A stretch of 38,860 nucleotides of DNA from Frankia gtarii (GCF_025403375.1 NZ_JAMPTM010000029.1:1-38860), one strand, 5' to 3'. Shown: positions 25,558-33,715, numbered from the stretch's first letter. Notes: generated by a model not told the origin, from the sequence alone. Program-made: numbers and translations.

Positions 25558-27180
25558 TCACTTTTCTCGGGTGAGTCCACTGACCTGCACGGCGCCGATC
25601 TCCCCGATCTCCTCGATCTCGCCGAGCCGTCGCTGCGTCCCGGTGGGCAGGACGGCGTGGACGGCCGCCGCGAAGACGACACCGCTGAAGGCGGCGACGA
25701 TCACGAGGTCGACCCAGAACGGGATGACGCCCCGTCCGCCGAACTGGCCCAGCCAGGAGATGACCGCCAGGCCACCCAGCCACGGCGCGAGCCACCACGC
25801 GGCGCGCCATTCCAGGTCCGGGCGCTCGGTCGCGGGCCGCGTCGCCCGGTAACCCCCGAACACCGCCAGTCCGACCGCGATCGTGAGGAACAGCTTCTGG
25901 TTCGTCCGCCAGCCGGACCAGTAGACGATCATGTTGGCCGCCGCGAAGGCGACCGGGGCGAGGATCCGCGCGGCCGGCAGGCGGTAGGGGCGCAGCCGGT
26001 CGGGGTCGGCGCGGCGCAGCACGGCCAGGCAGACGGGCGCGAAGCCGTACATGACGAACGTCGCCGAGCTGATCAACCTGACCAGGTTCTGCCAGCTGGG
26101 GAACGGCAGGAGCACGACCATCCCGACGGCGGCCGCGAGCAGCACCGACACGATCGGCACCCCGCGCCGGTCGAGTCTGGCCAGCGCGGCCGGCAGGCCC
26201 CGGGTGCGGGCCAGGGAATAGGACAGACGGGCCGAGGTACCGACGTAGATCAGCGCGGTACCCCCCGGTGAGACCACCGCGTCGAGGTAGAGCAGGGTCG
26301 CCAGCCAACCGAGGCCGAGATCGGTGGCCAGCGTCGCGTAGGGGCCGTAATCGCCCGCACCGAGCGGCTGCGCCCAGCCCCCGACGAGTCGAGCCGGGTC
26401 GAGGGTGGCGATGAAGGCGACCTGGAGGAGGAAATACAGCACCGTGCCGGCCAGGGTGGCGACGATGATCGCCCGTGGGATGTCCCGACGCGGCCTTTTC
26501 GCCTCGGCGCCCATCTGCACGGCCTGCTCGAAACCCTGCAGGGAGAAAACCACCCCGGCGGGCAGCGCGGCGAAGACACCTTTCGCGCCGGCCGGGGCGA
26601 ATCCACCCCCCGCCGTGAAGTTCGCGGGATGGAAGGCGACGGCCGTCAACGCGACGATGGTGATGATGGGAACGAGCACCTTCCACACCACGGTGACGGT
26701 GTTGGTCCGGGCCAGCCAGCGCACGCCGAGCAGATTGACCACGGTGAAGACAACCATGGCGGCGGCGGCGAGAACGAGACCGCCCCGCGTCAGTGTGCCG
26801 TCATTGTCCACCAGGCCGGGAAATCCGTGGTCGAGATACGACAGCGCCGCTTCGACCTCGAGCGGTGCCAGGGCGACGGCCGGAATCCAGGCCACCCAGC
26901 CGGCGACGAATCCACCCAGCGGCCCGAGCACCAGGCGGGGATAACGGGCCGTGCCGCCGGCGACCGGATAGGCCGCGCCGAGCTCGGCGTAGACGAGCGC
27001 GAGCAGCGCGACCAGGGCGCCGGCGATCGCCCAGGAGACGACCGACGCGGGCCCGGCCGCCTGGGCGGCGGTGAGCGCGCCGAGCAGCCAGCCGGACCCG
27101 ATGACGGAGCCGAGCGAGATGAAGGTCAGGGCGGCCAGGCCGAGCTGGCGGTGCAGCCGCGTGCCGCCGGCGTCCGTCAC
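25558..27180 (-). CDS. APC-superfamily amino acid permease
   Basis: About 540 residues with at least twelve hydrophobic membrane segments. The N-terminal signature LAALTFISLGSVIGSGWLLG is the unwound-helix motif of APC transporters, followed by AAYPVAGGTARYPRLVLGPLGG and FSLQGFEQAVQMGAEAKRPRRDIPRA. Expected to be an inner-membrane secondary transporter of an amino acid or amine; substrate unassigned. GTG 27180 is preferred because GGAG lies 6 nt upstream and the protein then begins MTDAGGTRLHRQLG; a TTG at 27231 is open but has no ribosome site. It lies 57 bp downstream of the LysR regulator gene on the same strand, so the two probably form an operon. Confidence 0.92.
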   Translation of the reverse strand: MTDAGGTRLHRQLGLAALTFISLGSVIGSGWLLGALTAAQAAGPASVVSWAIAGALVALLALVYAELGAAYPVAGGTARYPRLVLGPLGGFVAGWVAWIPAVALAPLEVEAALSYLDHGFPGLVDNDGTLTRGGLVLAAAAMVVFTVVNLLGVRWLARTNTVTVVWKVLVPIITIVALTAVAFHPANFTAGGGFAPAGAKGVFAALPAGVVFSLQGFEQAVQMGAEAKRPRRDIPRAIIVATLAGTVLYFLLQVAFIATLDPARLVGGWAQPLGAGDYGPYATLATDLGLGWLATLLYLDAVVSPGGTALIYVGTSARLSYSLARTRGLPAALARLDRRGVPIVSVLLAAAVGMVVLLPFPSWQNLVRLISSATFVMYGFAPVCLAVLRRADPDRLRPYRLPAARILAPVAFAAANMIVYWSGWRTNQKLFLTIAVGLAVFGGYRATRPATERPDLEWRAAWWLAPWLGGLAVISWLGQFGGRGVIPFWVDLVIVAAFSGVVFAAAVHAVLPTGTQRRLGEIEEIGEIGAVQVSGLTREK

Positions 27181-27237
27181 CTCGCGCTCCGTCCCGGCCG
27201 GTCCCGGCGGCGACTGCGCCGGCGGCGCCAAGACCTA

Positions 27238-28131
27238 TCACACGGCGGCCGCCGAACCCGGGAACGCGCGGTGCAGGTGCGCGAGCGCCGCGCGCACCGC
27301 CGGACCGTGCCCGCCGCGCCAGATCAGGGCGAGCATGGCGGGCGCCTCGACGCCGTCGATGGTGCGGGCGGTGAGCCGGTCGGCGTACGCGGCGGTCATC
27401 GAGGCGCTGAGGATCGCGACCCCGAGGCCGCGGGCCGCGAGGTCGGCGAGGGCGTCGGCGGCGCTGGCCTGCAGGGCTATCAGCGGCCGCCGGCGCTGCG
27501 CGGCGCAGGCCTCGTCGAACACGGCGCGCAGGCCGGTACCGGGCGGCATGGCGACGATCGGGTAGGACTCCAGGTCCCGCAGGGTGACCCGACGCCGTCG
27601 CGTCAGGGGGTGGTCGGGGGGCACGGCCGCGACGAGCCGCTCGCTGACGATGGTCAGCGTGTCCAGCCCCTCGACGGTGGCGGTCGCGGTTCCGATCAGC
27701 GCGAGGTCGAGGGTGCCGGCGCGCACCTGCTCGGCGAGGCGGTCGGAGCTGTCCTCCAGCAGCGAGATCGCCACGCCGGGATGCGACCGGTGGAAGGCGG
27801 CGAGGGCGTCGAACAGCGGCGTGATGGTGCAGCCGATGACCATGCCGACGGCGAGCCGGCCGCGGATCAGCCCGGTCACCTCGCCCACGGCCTGGCTCAC
27901 CGCCCCGGCGGCGGCCAGGGCGGTGCGGGCGTGTTCGAGCGCGGCCTTGCCGGCGACGGTGAGGGTGACGGTGCGCGCCGACCGGTCGAACAGCTCGGCG
28001 CCGAGCTCCCGTTCAAGCTGGCGGATCTGGGCGCTGACCCCGGACTGGCTGATGTGCACCCGCCCGGCCGCCCGGGTGAAGTTCTGCTCCTCGGCGACCG
28101 CGACGAAGTACTCCAACTGCCTCAGATCCAT
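27238..28131 (-). CDS. LysR-family transcriptional regulator
   Basis: 297 residues. The N-terminal winged helix-turn-helix is canonical: MDLRQLEYFVAVAEEQNFTRAA, then HISQSGVSAQIRQLERELGAELFDRSARTVTLT. The effector-binding domain (about 90-290) includes RGRLAVGMVIGCTITPLFDALAAF and a GLGVAILSAS segment. ATG 28131 gives the family's usual MDLRQLEYF start; TTG 28140 is a poor alternative. It is upstream of and co-oriented with the APC permease gene and is a candidate regulator of it. A partial TTC-N7-GAA dyad just upstream (28141-28153) could be its autoregulatory site. The effector is unknown. Confidence 0.95.
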   Translation of the reverse strand: MDLRQLEYFVAVAEEQNFTRAAGRVHISQSGVSAQIRQLERELGAELFDRSARTVTLTVAGKAALEHARTALAAAGAVSQAVGEVTGLIRGRLAVGMVIGCTITPLFDALAAFHRSHPGVAISLLEDSSDRLAEQVRAGTLDLALIGTATATVEGLDTLTIVSERLVAAVPPDHPLTRRRRVTLRDLESYPIVAMPPGTGLRAVFDEACAAQRRRPLIALQASAADALADLAARGLGVAILSASMTAAYADRLTARTIDGVEAPAMLALIWRGGHGPAVRAALAHLHRAFPGSAAAV

Positions 28132-28458
28132 GATCAACAATTCTAGTCATGAACTTGCCGACCCACCGTCGACCCGACGTCTCAACGTGAACCGCGGGAC
28201 CGGTCGCTCTGAGCCATGGTTGCGAGGGGGCCGATCATCGGTGCGGTGCAACCTCTCGCAGGCAGGTAGTTCGGAACGTTGTCCGAATGTTGCCGCCCAG
28301 TTCGGAGGCGGGGTACGGAGTCCGAATCTTCGCCCGGAGTTCCTCCGATCGCGCGCCCATCGGCGACTCGGGCGAGCGGATCGCCCCGGCCGAATCGCTC
28401 AGCAGCATCGGGGCTGGATGCGGGGCGCGTGGCGCGGTTGCGGTTCCGGCTACGGGTC
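28132..28458. other. Intergenic region between LysR and HxlR genes
   Basis: About 327 bp without a convincing gene. It holds the LysR promoter (leftward) and the 3' flank of the HxlR gene, and contains a repeated TTCGGA/TCCGAA inverted-repeat arrangement at 28270-28326. Confidence 0.5.
28270..28326. promoter_or_regulatory. Two TTCGGA...TCCGAA dyads
   Basis: TTCGGA (28270-28275) pairs with TCCGAA (28282-28287) across 6 bp. A second TTCGGA (28301-28306) pairs with TCCGAA (28321-28326) across 14 bp. Two dyads with the same arms within 57 bp, 140-200 bp upstream of the LysR start, suggest a repeated regulator site. Confidence 0.4.
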
Positions 28459-28812
28459 TTACCCGCTGATCCGGATGGGTTCGACCGTGAGCCGCCTGGT
28501 CGTCGCCCGCTGCCGACCCCAGTCCCACATCGCCTGGAGTACCGGCGACAGGGAGCGGCCCTCCGTGGTGAGCCGGTACTCCACGTGTGGGGGCGTGGCG
28601 CTCACCAGCGTGCGGTCGACGATCCCGGCGCTCTCCAGTTCCCGCAGCCGCTGGGTCAGCATCTTCTCGGTGATGTCGGGTATCAGCCGACGGATCTGAG
28701 CGAAGCGGAGCCGGTCATTCTCCTTGAGGTGGGCCAGGATCACCGGTGTCCATCTGGCCCCGATGACCTCGACGGTCACCTCCACCGGACAGTGATAGGT
28801 GCGCTCGGCCAT
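28459..28812 (-). CDS. HxlR-family transcriptional regulator
   Basis: 117 residues with the HxlR winged-helix layout: CPVEVTVEVIGARWTPVILAHL, then RLRFAQIRRLIPDITEKMLTQRLRELESAGIVDRT, the Pro-rich wing ATPPHVEYRLTTEGRSL and MWDWG. Cys8 is the conserved N-terminal cysteine that some HxlR proteins use for redox or electrophile sensing. ATG 28812 has AGGAG upstream; a GTG five codons earlier would bury that site. It is divergent from the ABM-truncated haemoglobin gene, with a perfect 14-bp inverted repeat between them as probable operator. It probably represses both itself and the haemoglobin gene. Confidence 0.95.
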   Translation of the reverse strand: MAERTYHCPVEVTVEVIGARWTPVILAHLKENDRLRFAQIRRLIPDITEKMLTQRLRELESAGIVDRTLVSATPPHVEYRLTTEGRSLSPVLQAMWDWGRQRATTRRLTVEPIRISG

Positions 28813-28841
28813 CGAGTCTCCTCTCACGGCACCGGGCGGCG

Positions 28842-28875
28842 CCCTGGGTACGCACCAAAAAGTGCGTACCCAGGG
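28842..28875. promoter_or_regulatory. Perfect 14-bp inverted repeat, probable HxlR operator
   Basis: CCCTGGGTACGCAC (28842-28855) and GTGCGTACCCAGGG (28862-28875) are exact reverse complements separated by CAAAAA. The site lies 29 bp before the HxlR start and 42 bp before the haemoglobin start. HxlR proteins typically bind GTAC-containing dyads in divergent promoters. Confidence 0.75.
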
Positions 28876-28917
28876 TACTGCAAGCTTCTGGTAGCCTTGC
28901 CGCGGGAGGTCCGAAGA

Positions 28918-29688
28918 ATGATTCTCGAATACATCCGTTACCGAATACCCGAGCTCCGGGCGGACGAGTTCGAAGCAGCCTACGGGCGGGCGGTGAACTC
29001 GCTGCGGGAATCACCGAGCTGTCTCGATTTCGAGCTCTCCCGGGGTGTCGAGGACTCTGGTCAATACATCCTGAGAATAAGTTGGGACTCGCTCGACGGT
29101 CATCTTGAGGGCTTCCGGAAGAGTAAACTCTTCCGGAATTTCTTCGCCCAGATCGAACCCTACGTCGATGCCATCGAGGAGATGCATCACTACACGCCGA
29201 CCGCGGTCGTCGGCACCGGTGCCGGAACGCTCCGGCCCCCGAGCCTCTACGACTGGGCCGGCGGTCAGGATGCCTTCGAGCGGCTGTTCGCACGGTTCTA
29301 CGAGATGGTTCCCGACGACGAGCTGCTCGCGCCCCTTTTCGCCGGTATGAATCCGGCTCATGCGCACCACGTCGCGATGTGGCTGGGCGAGGTCTTCGGC
29401 GGCCCGGCCGCATATACGGAACTCCGCGGCGGCTACGAGAACATGCTCGCCCATCATCTCGGCAAGGCCATCACCGAGCGGCAGCGCCGGCGCTGGGCGA
29501 GCCTCCTGGTCGATGCCGCCGACGAGGTCGGGCTGCCCGGTGACCCAGAGTTCCGGGCGGCGTTCATGAGCTACGTTGAGTGGGGAACCCGCATCGCGGT
29601 CGAGAACTCGCAGCCGGCCGCCACGCCGATCCCGCACGCCCCGGTGCCCCGATGGGGATGGGGTGTCGCGCCACCCTGGTTGCCATGA
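28918..29688 (+). CDS. ABM domain fused to a group II truncated haemoglobin
   Basis: 256 residues. Residues 1-95 form an antibiotic-biosynthesis-monooxygenase (ABM) domain (MILEYIRYRIPELRADEFEAAY, CLDFELSRG, YILRISWDSLDGHLEGFRKS). Residues about 105-235 are a group II (trHbO-like) 2-on-2 globin: LFARFYEMVPDDELLAPLFAGM, HHVAMWLGEVFGGP, probable proximal His180 in AHHLGKAIT, and Trp193 (G8) typical of group II. Such fusions occur in actinobacteria. A role in oxygen/NO chemistry or quinone oxidation is plausible but unproven here. ATG 28918 has GGGAGG 8 nt upstream; the frame runs far upstream through the HxlR gene antisense, which is not coding. Likely controlled by the divergent HxlR protein. 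Confidence 0.93.
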   Translation: MILEYIRYRIPELRADEFEAAYGRAVNSLRESPSCLDFELSRGVEDSGQYILRISWDSLDGHLEGFRKSKLFRNFFAQIEPYVDAIEEMHHYTPTAVVGTGAGTLRPPSLYDWAGGQDAFERLFARFYEMVPDDELLAPLFAGMNPAHAHHVAMWLGEVFGGPAAYTELRGGYENMLAHHLGKAITERQRRRWASLLVDAADEVGLPGDPEFRAAFMSYVEWGTRIAVENSQPAATPIPHAPVPRWGWGVAPPWLP

Positions 29689-29751
29689 CCGCTGCTGGTG
29701 CCTCCGGTGCCGACGCCGGCCACGAAATGCGTCACCCAGCCAGCGCAGTGC

Positions 29752-29880
29752 GGCATGCCCGACCGGGAGCCGGTCGGCGTAGCGGAGCCACATCTTCGCG
29801 ATCATGAAGTTCCGCAGTGTCACCGCCGCCGGGTCGTCCCAGCCGACGCCGTCAACGTGGATCCCCGGTTCGGGTGCCAC
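29752..29880 (-). pseudogene. N-terminal fragment of a GNAT-type acetyltransferase
   Basis: From GTG 29880, with GGAG 5 nt upstream, the frame reads VGWDDPAAVTLRNFMIAKMW, LRYADRLP. This resembles the first helix of GNAT acetyltransferases (WDHPDAV-LR-AM-E---RYADR). After about 43 codons the resemblance ends and the frame runs into the haemoglobin gene antisense, so the acetyl-CoA-binding part is absent. Probably a truncated gene; the call is weak. The rest of 29689-30108 shows nothing convincing. Confidence 0.35.
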
Positions 29881-30108
29881 GCCTGCTCCAGATCGACGAG
29901 GGGCCGCGCACCGGCCGCACGAGGGAGATCGGTGTGTTCAGTATTCTCTACTTCCTCGGTCGACAAATGGGAAATATCGGCGGCCACCGGCTCTCGGTCG
30001 AGTCGGTATCGGTGCCGCTCCCGTGTCGGCTTCGTCCCACGGCCCGGGCAACGGTTGCTGTCTCGCCAGCGGCTGTGGGAATGTCGGTCCCGTGCGAGTG
30101 ATGACCAG

Positions 30109-30924
30109 GTGAGCGAGCATGCCGTCGCCGAGACTCTTGAGCAGGCGCTGCAGATCGTGCCCGTCGGGGAGGATGACTTCCAGTCGGTGAACCTGGTCGA
30201 CACCGGCGGCTACCCGCTCTACGGCGGCCAGATCCTCGCGCTGGCCCTGCGCGCGGCAGCGATGACGATCGAACCCGATCGCCGACCGCACTCGCTGCAC
30301 GGTTACTTCCTGCGCGCCGGACGGCTCGGGGCCCCGGTGACCCTGCACGTCGACCGCGACCGCGACGGCGGCTCCTTCTCGGCGCGCCGGGTCGTCGCCC
30401 TTCAGGACGACAAAGTGATCTTCTCGATGGTGACGTCGTTCACCCGCGGCACGGGCGAGTTCGTCCTCGACGCGGTGCCGCGGCTGGGGCGCGCCTACAC
30501 CCAGCCGCCGGACAAGCATCGGATGCTCCTGCTCGACCTGTGCGAGTTCACCCCCCGCCGCCAGCAGGGCGACCGGTTCTTCTTCCCGGACCACGCCGAG
30601 ATCCTCCCCGTGGGACCGCTGTCGGACGACTGGCTGACCCACACCTGCGCCATCGCCTACATGTCCGACATCGGCACCGGTTTCGGCCAGCTCGCCGATC
30701 CCGCCATCGCCAGCACCGAATCCAGCGTCAGCCACTCGATCTGGTTCCACACCCCGGCGCGGGCGGACGACTGGCTGACCCTCGAGATGTGGCCGACCAG
30801 CGCCTCCAGCGGACTCGGGCTGTACTCCGGCTCGGTTCGAGACGCCGCGGGGAACCTGATCCTCGCGATCTCGCAGGAACAGCTGATCCGCTCACGCAAG
30901 CCGGCCCCCGGCGCCGCCGGCTAG
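30109..30924 (+). CDS. Acyl-CoA thioesterase II (TesB-like, double hotdog)
   Basis: 271 residues. LEQALQIVPVGEDDFQSVN, YPLYGGQILALALRAAAMTI, HSLHGYFLRAGRLGAPVTLHVDRDRDGGSFSARRVVALQD is the first hotdog, and SVSHSIWFHTPARADDWLTLEM, GLGLYSGSVRDAAGNLILAISQEQLIR the second. The usual active-site Asp-Gln-Thr/Ser network sits in the second hotdog; here the Ser/Thr and Gln of the family pattern are present. Expected to hydrolyse acyl-CoA to free acid and CoA in the cytoplasm. GTG 30109 gives MSEHAVAETLEQ; the ribosome site is weak and the open frame upstream does not resemble the family. Convergent with the methyltransferase gene across a 17-bp tandem duplication. Confidence 0.93.
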   Translation: MSEHAVAETLEQALQIVPVGEDDFQSVNLVDTGGYPLYGGQILALALRAAAMTIEPDRRPHSLHGYFLRAGRLGAPVTLHVDRDRDGGSFSARRVVALQDDKVIFSMVTSFTRGTGEFVLDAVPRLGRAYTQPPDKHRMLLLDLCEFTPRRQQGDRFFFPDHAEILPVGPLSDDWLTHTCAIAYMSDIGTGFGQLADPAIASTESSVSHSIWFHTPARADDWLTLEMWPTSASSGLGLYSGSVRDAAGNLILAISQEQLIRSRKPAPGAAG

Positions 30925-30949
30925 GGCTTGTGGCCGGCTAGGGCTTGCG
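30916..30949. repeat. 17-bp tandem duplication spanning two convergent stop codons
   Basis: Two copies of a 17-bp unit (GCCGGCTAGGGCTTGTG / ...GCG, 16 of 17 identical). Copy 1 holds the TAG of the thioesterase gene; copy 2 holds the complement of the methyltransferase stop. In a single copy the two stops would overlap in the same CTAG. Confidence 0.85.
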
Positions 30950-31813
30950 GCCGACGGCGCCGTAGAAGCTGACCTGGGCGTCGGTGAGATCGGTCGGGGT
31001 CTCGCCGTCGGGACGCCAGCGATGCACGATCTGCAGCCCGGGATCGAGCAGCTCCAAGCCGTCGAAGAAGCGGGCGACCTCGGCCCGGGTGCGTTGCTGC
31101 GCGGGGATGCCACCGGCGCGGTAGGCAGCGGCGAGCCGCTCCATCCCCTCGTCGTGGTCGGCGGTGGCATGGGTGATGGTCAGGTAGCTGCCGGAGGGCA
31201 GCTCCCGCAACAGCCGGTGCAGCAGGTCGAGCGGGTCGTCGGCGTCGGGGATGAAGTGCATGATCGCGATCAGGGAGAGCGCGACCGGCCGGGTGAGATC
31301 GAGGGCGGCCCGCAGCTCCGGGGCGGCCAGGATGCTCTCGGGATTGCGCACGTCCACGTCGAGGTAGGCGGTCGTGCCCTGCGGGGTGCTGGTGAGCAGC
31401 GCGCGGGCGTGCGCGAGCACGATCGGATCGTTGTCGGCGTAGACGACCCGGGCGTCCGGCGCGACGGCCTGGGCCACCTCGTGCAGGTTCGGGCTGGTGG
31501 GAATGCCGGTGCCGATGTCGAGGAACTGCCGGATCCCGGCCTCACCGGCGAGGTGACGGGTGGTGCGGGCCATGAACGCCCGGTTCGCGTGCGACGCGAC
31601 GCGGGCGTTCGGGAAGGCGGCGAGGGCCTGCTCGGCGGCCTCCCGGTCGGCGGGGAAGTTGTCCTTGCCGCCGAGGTAGTAGTCGTACATCCGGGCCGAA
31701 TGCGGCTGGTCGGTCCTCAGGTCGATCGGGCTGTGCTCGCCCCCGAGGGTCGTCCGCCACGTCGTACCCCCCGCGTCCTGGTCCTCGGACTCGTGCGGCG
31801 CCCCACTGCTCAC
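30938..31813 (-). CDS. DUF574-type SAM-dependent methyltransferase
   Basis: 291 residues of the actinobacterial DUF574 (Methyltransf_19) family. The family start IDLRTDQPHSARMYDYYLGGKDNFPADREAAEQ is clear at about 29-62. The SAM-binding motif I is QFLDIGTGIPTSPN near 95-108, acidic motif II is VVYADNDPIVLAHA, and SLIAIMHFIPDADDP follows. Soluble; the methyl acceptor is unknown for the family in general. Start GTG 31813 is the furthest supportable; the ribosome site is weak. It stands alone, convergent with the thioesterase gene. Confidence 0.93.
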   Translation of the reverse strand: MSSGAPHESEDQDAGGTTWRTTLGGEHSPIDLRTDQPHSARMYDYYLGGKDNFPADREAAEQALAAFPNARVASHANRAFMARTTRHLAGEAGIRQFLDIGTGIPTSPNLHEVAQAVAPDARVVYADNDPIVLAHARALLTSTPQGTTAYLDVDVRNPESILAAPELRAALDLTRPVALSLIAIMHFIPDADDPLDLLHRLLRELPSGSYLTITHATADHDEGMERLAAAYRAGGIPAQQRTRAEVARFFDGLELLDPGLQIVHRWRPDGETPTDLTDAQVSFYGAVGRKP

Positions 31814-32041
31814 GTGCGACCATCCCCTCTACGGCTGCTGGCGATCCTCGCGAATTATCCTAATACGAACCGCATTGCCGGAATCACTCTCGGCATCCGG
31901 GCGGGGCGTCAGTCGACCCGGTCGGCGGGCCACCGGATGTCCGCCGCGCTCAACCGGTACCCGCCGGTCGTCAACGTGCAGCCCATGCCCCGGCGGGTGA
32001 TCTCGGTGGCGATCGACGTCAGGGCCGAGAGCGTCTCGCCC

Positions 32042-32527
32042 TCACCGGGACAGCTCGCCGAAGATCGGCTTGACCAGCTCGATCAGATGGCCGACGTCGA
32101 CCTGAAGGGTGCGATCGGCCCGCCCGCTGCCGCAGTGGACCACGCCCATCTGCCGGACGGCGAGGTCGAACACCACGACCACTCCCGGGACGGCGCACAC
32201 CGGGCTCGCTCCGCCGGGCTCCATGCCGAGTGCACCCAGGTCCTCCGGCGCCGCCTGGGTGAGCTTCGCGCGGGAGGTTCCCGCCGCCCGGGCCAGCCTG
32301 CCGTAGTTGACCCGGCCGGTGACCGGGAGCGCGGCGAGGACGAAGCCGAGGTCGGCATTTCCGAACACCATCGTCTTCAACAGCCGCTCGGTCGGGAGGC
32401 CCAGCAGTTCCGCGTCCGCCTGCCCGACGATGGGATCGTGATCCATCGCCGTGAACGGCACGCCGGCTGCGCGGAGCACCTGCTCCGGGGAGGAAATCCC
32501 GTCCGGTCGGTGCATCAGCGCGGCCAT
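32042..32527 (-). CDS. YbaK/ProX-like aminoacyl-tRNA deacylase
   Basis: 161 residues with the YbaK fold pattern: SSPEQVLRAAGVPFTAMDHDPI, ELLGLPTERLLKTMVFGN with the conserved Lys, FVLAALPVTGRVNYGRLARAAG, and GMEPGGASPVCAVPGVVVVFD where the family has a Gly-Gly-x-S-P loop. Family members hydrolyse mischarged tRNA such as Cys- or Ala-tRNA(Pro). The loop downstream of SP is atypical, so specificity is uncertain. It lies 27 bp downstream of the SDR gene on the same strand and may be co-transcribed with it. Freestanding, cytoplasmic, normal length. Confidence 0.88.
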   Translation of the reverse strand: MAALMHRPDGISSPEQVLRAAGVPFTAMDHDPIVGQADAELLGLPTERLLKTMVFGNADLGFVLAALPVTGRVNYGRLARAAGTSRAKLTQAAPEDLGALGMEPGGASPVCAVPGVVVVFDLAVRQMGVVHCGSGRADRTLQVDVGHLIELVKPIFGELSR

Positions 32528-32554
32528 GGCGCAGCCTAACCGGTCGTTGGGTGT

Positions 32555-33319
32555 TCAGACGGTGGGGAGCAGTCCGCCGTCGATCACATGGTTGGTGCCA
32601 GTCAGGTAGCTGGCGGCCGGGGAGACGAGGAAGGCGACGAGCGCGGCGACATCGTCGGCGGTGCCGGGGCGCTGGAGCGGGACGCCGAAGGTGGTCATGA
32701 ACTGCCGGCGCGCGGTGTCGAGGTCGGTGCCGGCTTCGTCGGCGAGGGTCCGGAGCCGGGCGGAGAGAGCGGAGGTCTCGATCACGCCGGGCGAGACCAG
32801 GTTGACCCGCACGTTGCGGCGGCCGACCTCGTTGGCGAGTCCTTTGCTGTAGGTGGCCAGCGCGGCCTTGGCCGAGGCGTACGCGAGCGCAGCCGGTTGC
32901 GGCAGCCGGGCCGCGTTGGAGCCGATGTGCACGATGACGCCGCCCCCGGCGGCGATCATGCCGGGCACCACCGCGCGGTCCAGCCGGACGGCCGACAGCA
33001 GGCTGCCGTTGAGGTCGGTGAGCCAGTCGGCGTCGGTCATCGCCAGGACGCCGTCGGGAACGCGGGTCTGGCTGGCCGCGTTGTCGACGAGGATGTCGAT
33101 GCCGCCGAGGTGGGCGGCCGCCTCGGCCGCGAGCTGGTGGGGGCCGTCCGCCGTGGCGACGTCGGCTGCGACGAAGTGGCCGGGTCCGTCGTAGTCGCCG
33201 CGGGATCGAGCGGACACGACGACACGGGCGCCGGCGTCGCTGAGATGCCGGGCGACAGCCGCGCCGATCCCACGCGTGCCGCCTGTGACGAGAGCCCTGG
33301 ACCCTGGGAGTTCGCCCAC
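32555..33319 (-). CDS. Short-chain dehydrogenase/reductase (SDR)
   Basis: 254 residues, classical SDR. The cofactor motif TGGTRGIG is at residues 12-19, VDNAA stands for the usual N-N-A-G, the catalytic Ser lies in VIVHIGSNAARL, and Y-x-x-x-K is in LAYASAKAAL. The C-terminus YLTGTNHVIDGGLLPTV is typical. Arg after the Gly motif suggests NADP(H). GTG 33319 was chosen because AAGGAG lies 6 nt upstream and the Rossmann fold starts ten residues later; the frame is open further upstream, but that sequence overlaps the divergent ArsR gene. It is divergent from the ArsR regulator by 54 bp and is its likely target. Substrate unknown. Confidence 0.95.
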   Translation of the reverse strand: MGELPGSRALVTGGTRGIGAAVARHLSDAGARVVVSARSRGDYDGPGHFVAADVATADGPHQLAAEAAAHLGGIDILVDNAASQTRVPDGVLAMTDADWLTDLNGSLLSAVRLDRAVVPGMIAAGGGVIVHIGSNAARLPQPAALAYASAKAALATYSKGLANEVGRRNVRVNLVSPGVIETSALSARLRTLADEAGTDLDTARRQFMTTFGVPLQRPGTADDVAALVAFLVSPAASYLTGTNHVIDGGLLPTV

Positions 33320-33333
33320 TACAGGCTCCTTTA

Positions 33334-33349
33334 ATCGATAATCGTCGAT
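33334..33349. promoter_or_regulatory. Candidate operator between SDR and ArsR genes
   Basis: ATCGA-TAATCG-TCGAT in the 54-bp divergent gap, overlapping where both promoters must lie. The arms are 5 bp, with a further TCGAT-rich flank. Position rather than strength of symmetry supports the call. Confidence 0.4.
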
Positions 33350-33373
33350 GATAGGTGAGCGTAACATCGACGC

Positions 33374-33706
33374 ATGCGTCGCGTCGTACATCCCTCCGCC
33401 GACCAGATCAGCCTGGCGGGAGTGCTGTCCGCGCTGGGGGACCCGATCCGGCTTGAGATCGTGACGGTGCTCAGCGACGGGCAGGAGCATGTGCAACCTG
33501 ACTTCGTCGTGCCGGTCGGGCAGTCAACGTTGAGCCATCACATGAAGACGCTTCGTGACGCCGGTGTCGTCTTCAGTCGGCCTGAGGGCACGCGCTGCTT
33601 CGTGTCGCTGCGTGCCGAGCTTGAGCAGAAGTTCCCGGGGCTGCTGGACGCGGTCCTGCGGTCCACGCGCCCCGCCGCGGCGCAGGACGCTCGAGCCGGC
33701 GGATAG
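33374..33706 (+). CDS. ArsR-family transcriptional regulator
   Basis: A 110-residue winged-helix protein: LAGVLSALGDPIRLEIVTVLSDG, then the recognition region QSTLSHHMKTLRDAGVVFSRPEGTRCFVSLRAELEQKFPGLLDAVL. No CxCxxC or other metal-site cysteine cluster is seen (one Cys only), so it is probably not a metal sensor. ATG 33374 begins directly before the conserved part. It is divergent from the SDR gene with a 54-bp shared promoter region, the standard layout for a repressor and its target. It converges on the large AfsR-like regulator gene with 9 bp between stops. Confidence 0.93.
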   Translation: MRRVVHPSADQISLAGVLSALGDPIRLEIVTVLSDGQEHVQPDFVVPVGQSTLSHHMKTLRDAGVVFSRPEGTRCFVSLRAELEQKFPGLLDAVLRSTRPAAAQDARAGG

Positions 33707-33715
33707 ATCCGGTAG

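Noticed and set aside
27181..27231. Longer start (TTG 27231) for the APC permease
   Set aside because: No ribosome site; GTG 27180 has GGAG at good spacing and the extra residues are Pro-rich and not family-like.
26629..28146. 505-codon plus-strand open frame
   Set aside because: Antisense to the APC permease and LysR genes, which carry family motifs.
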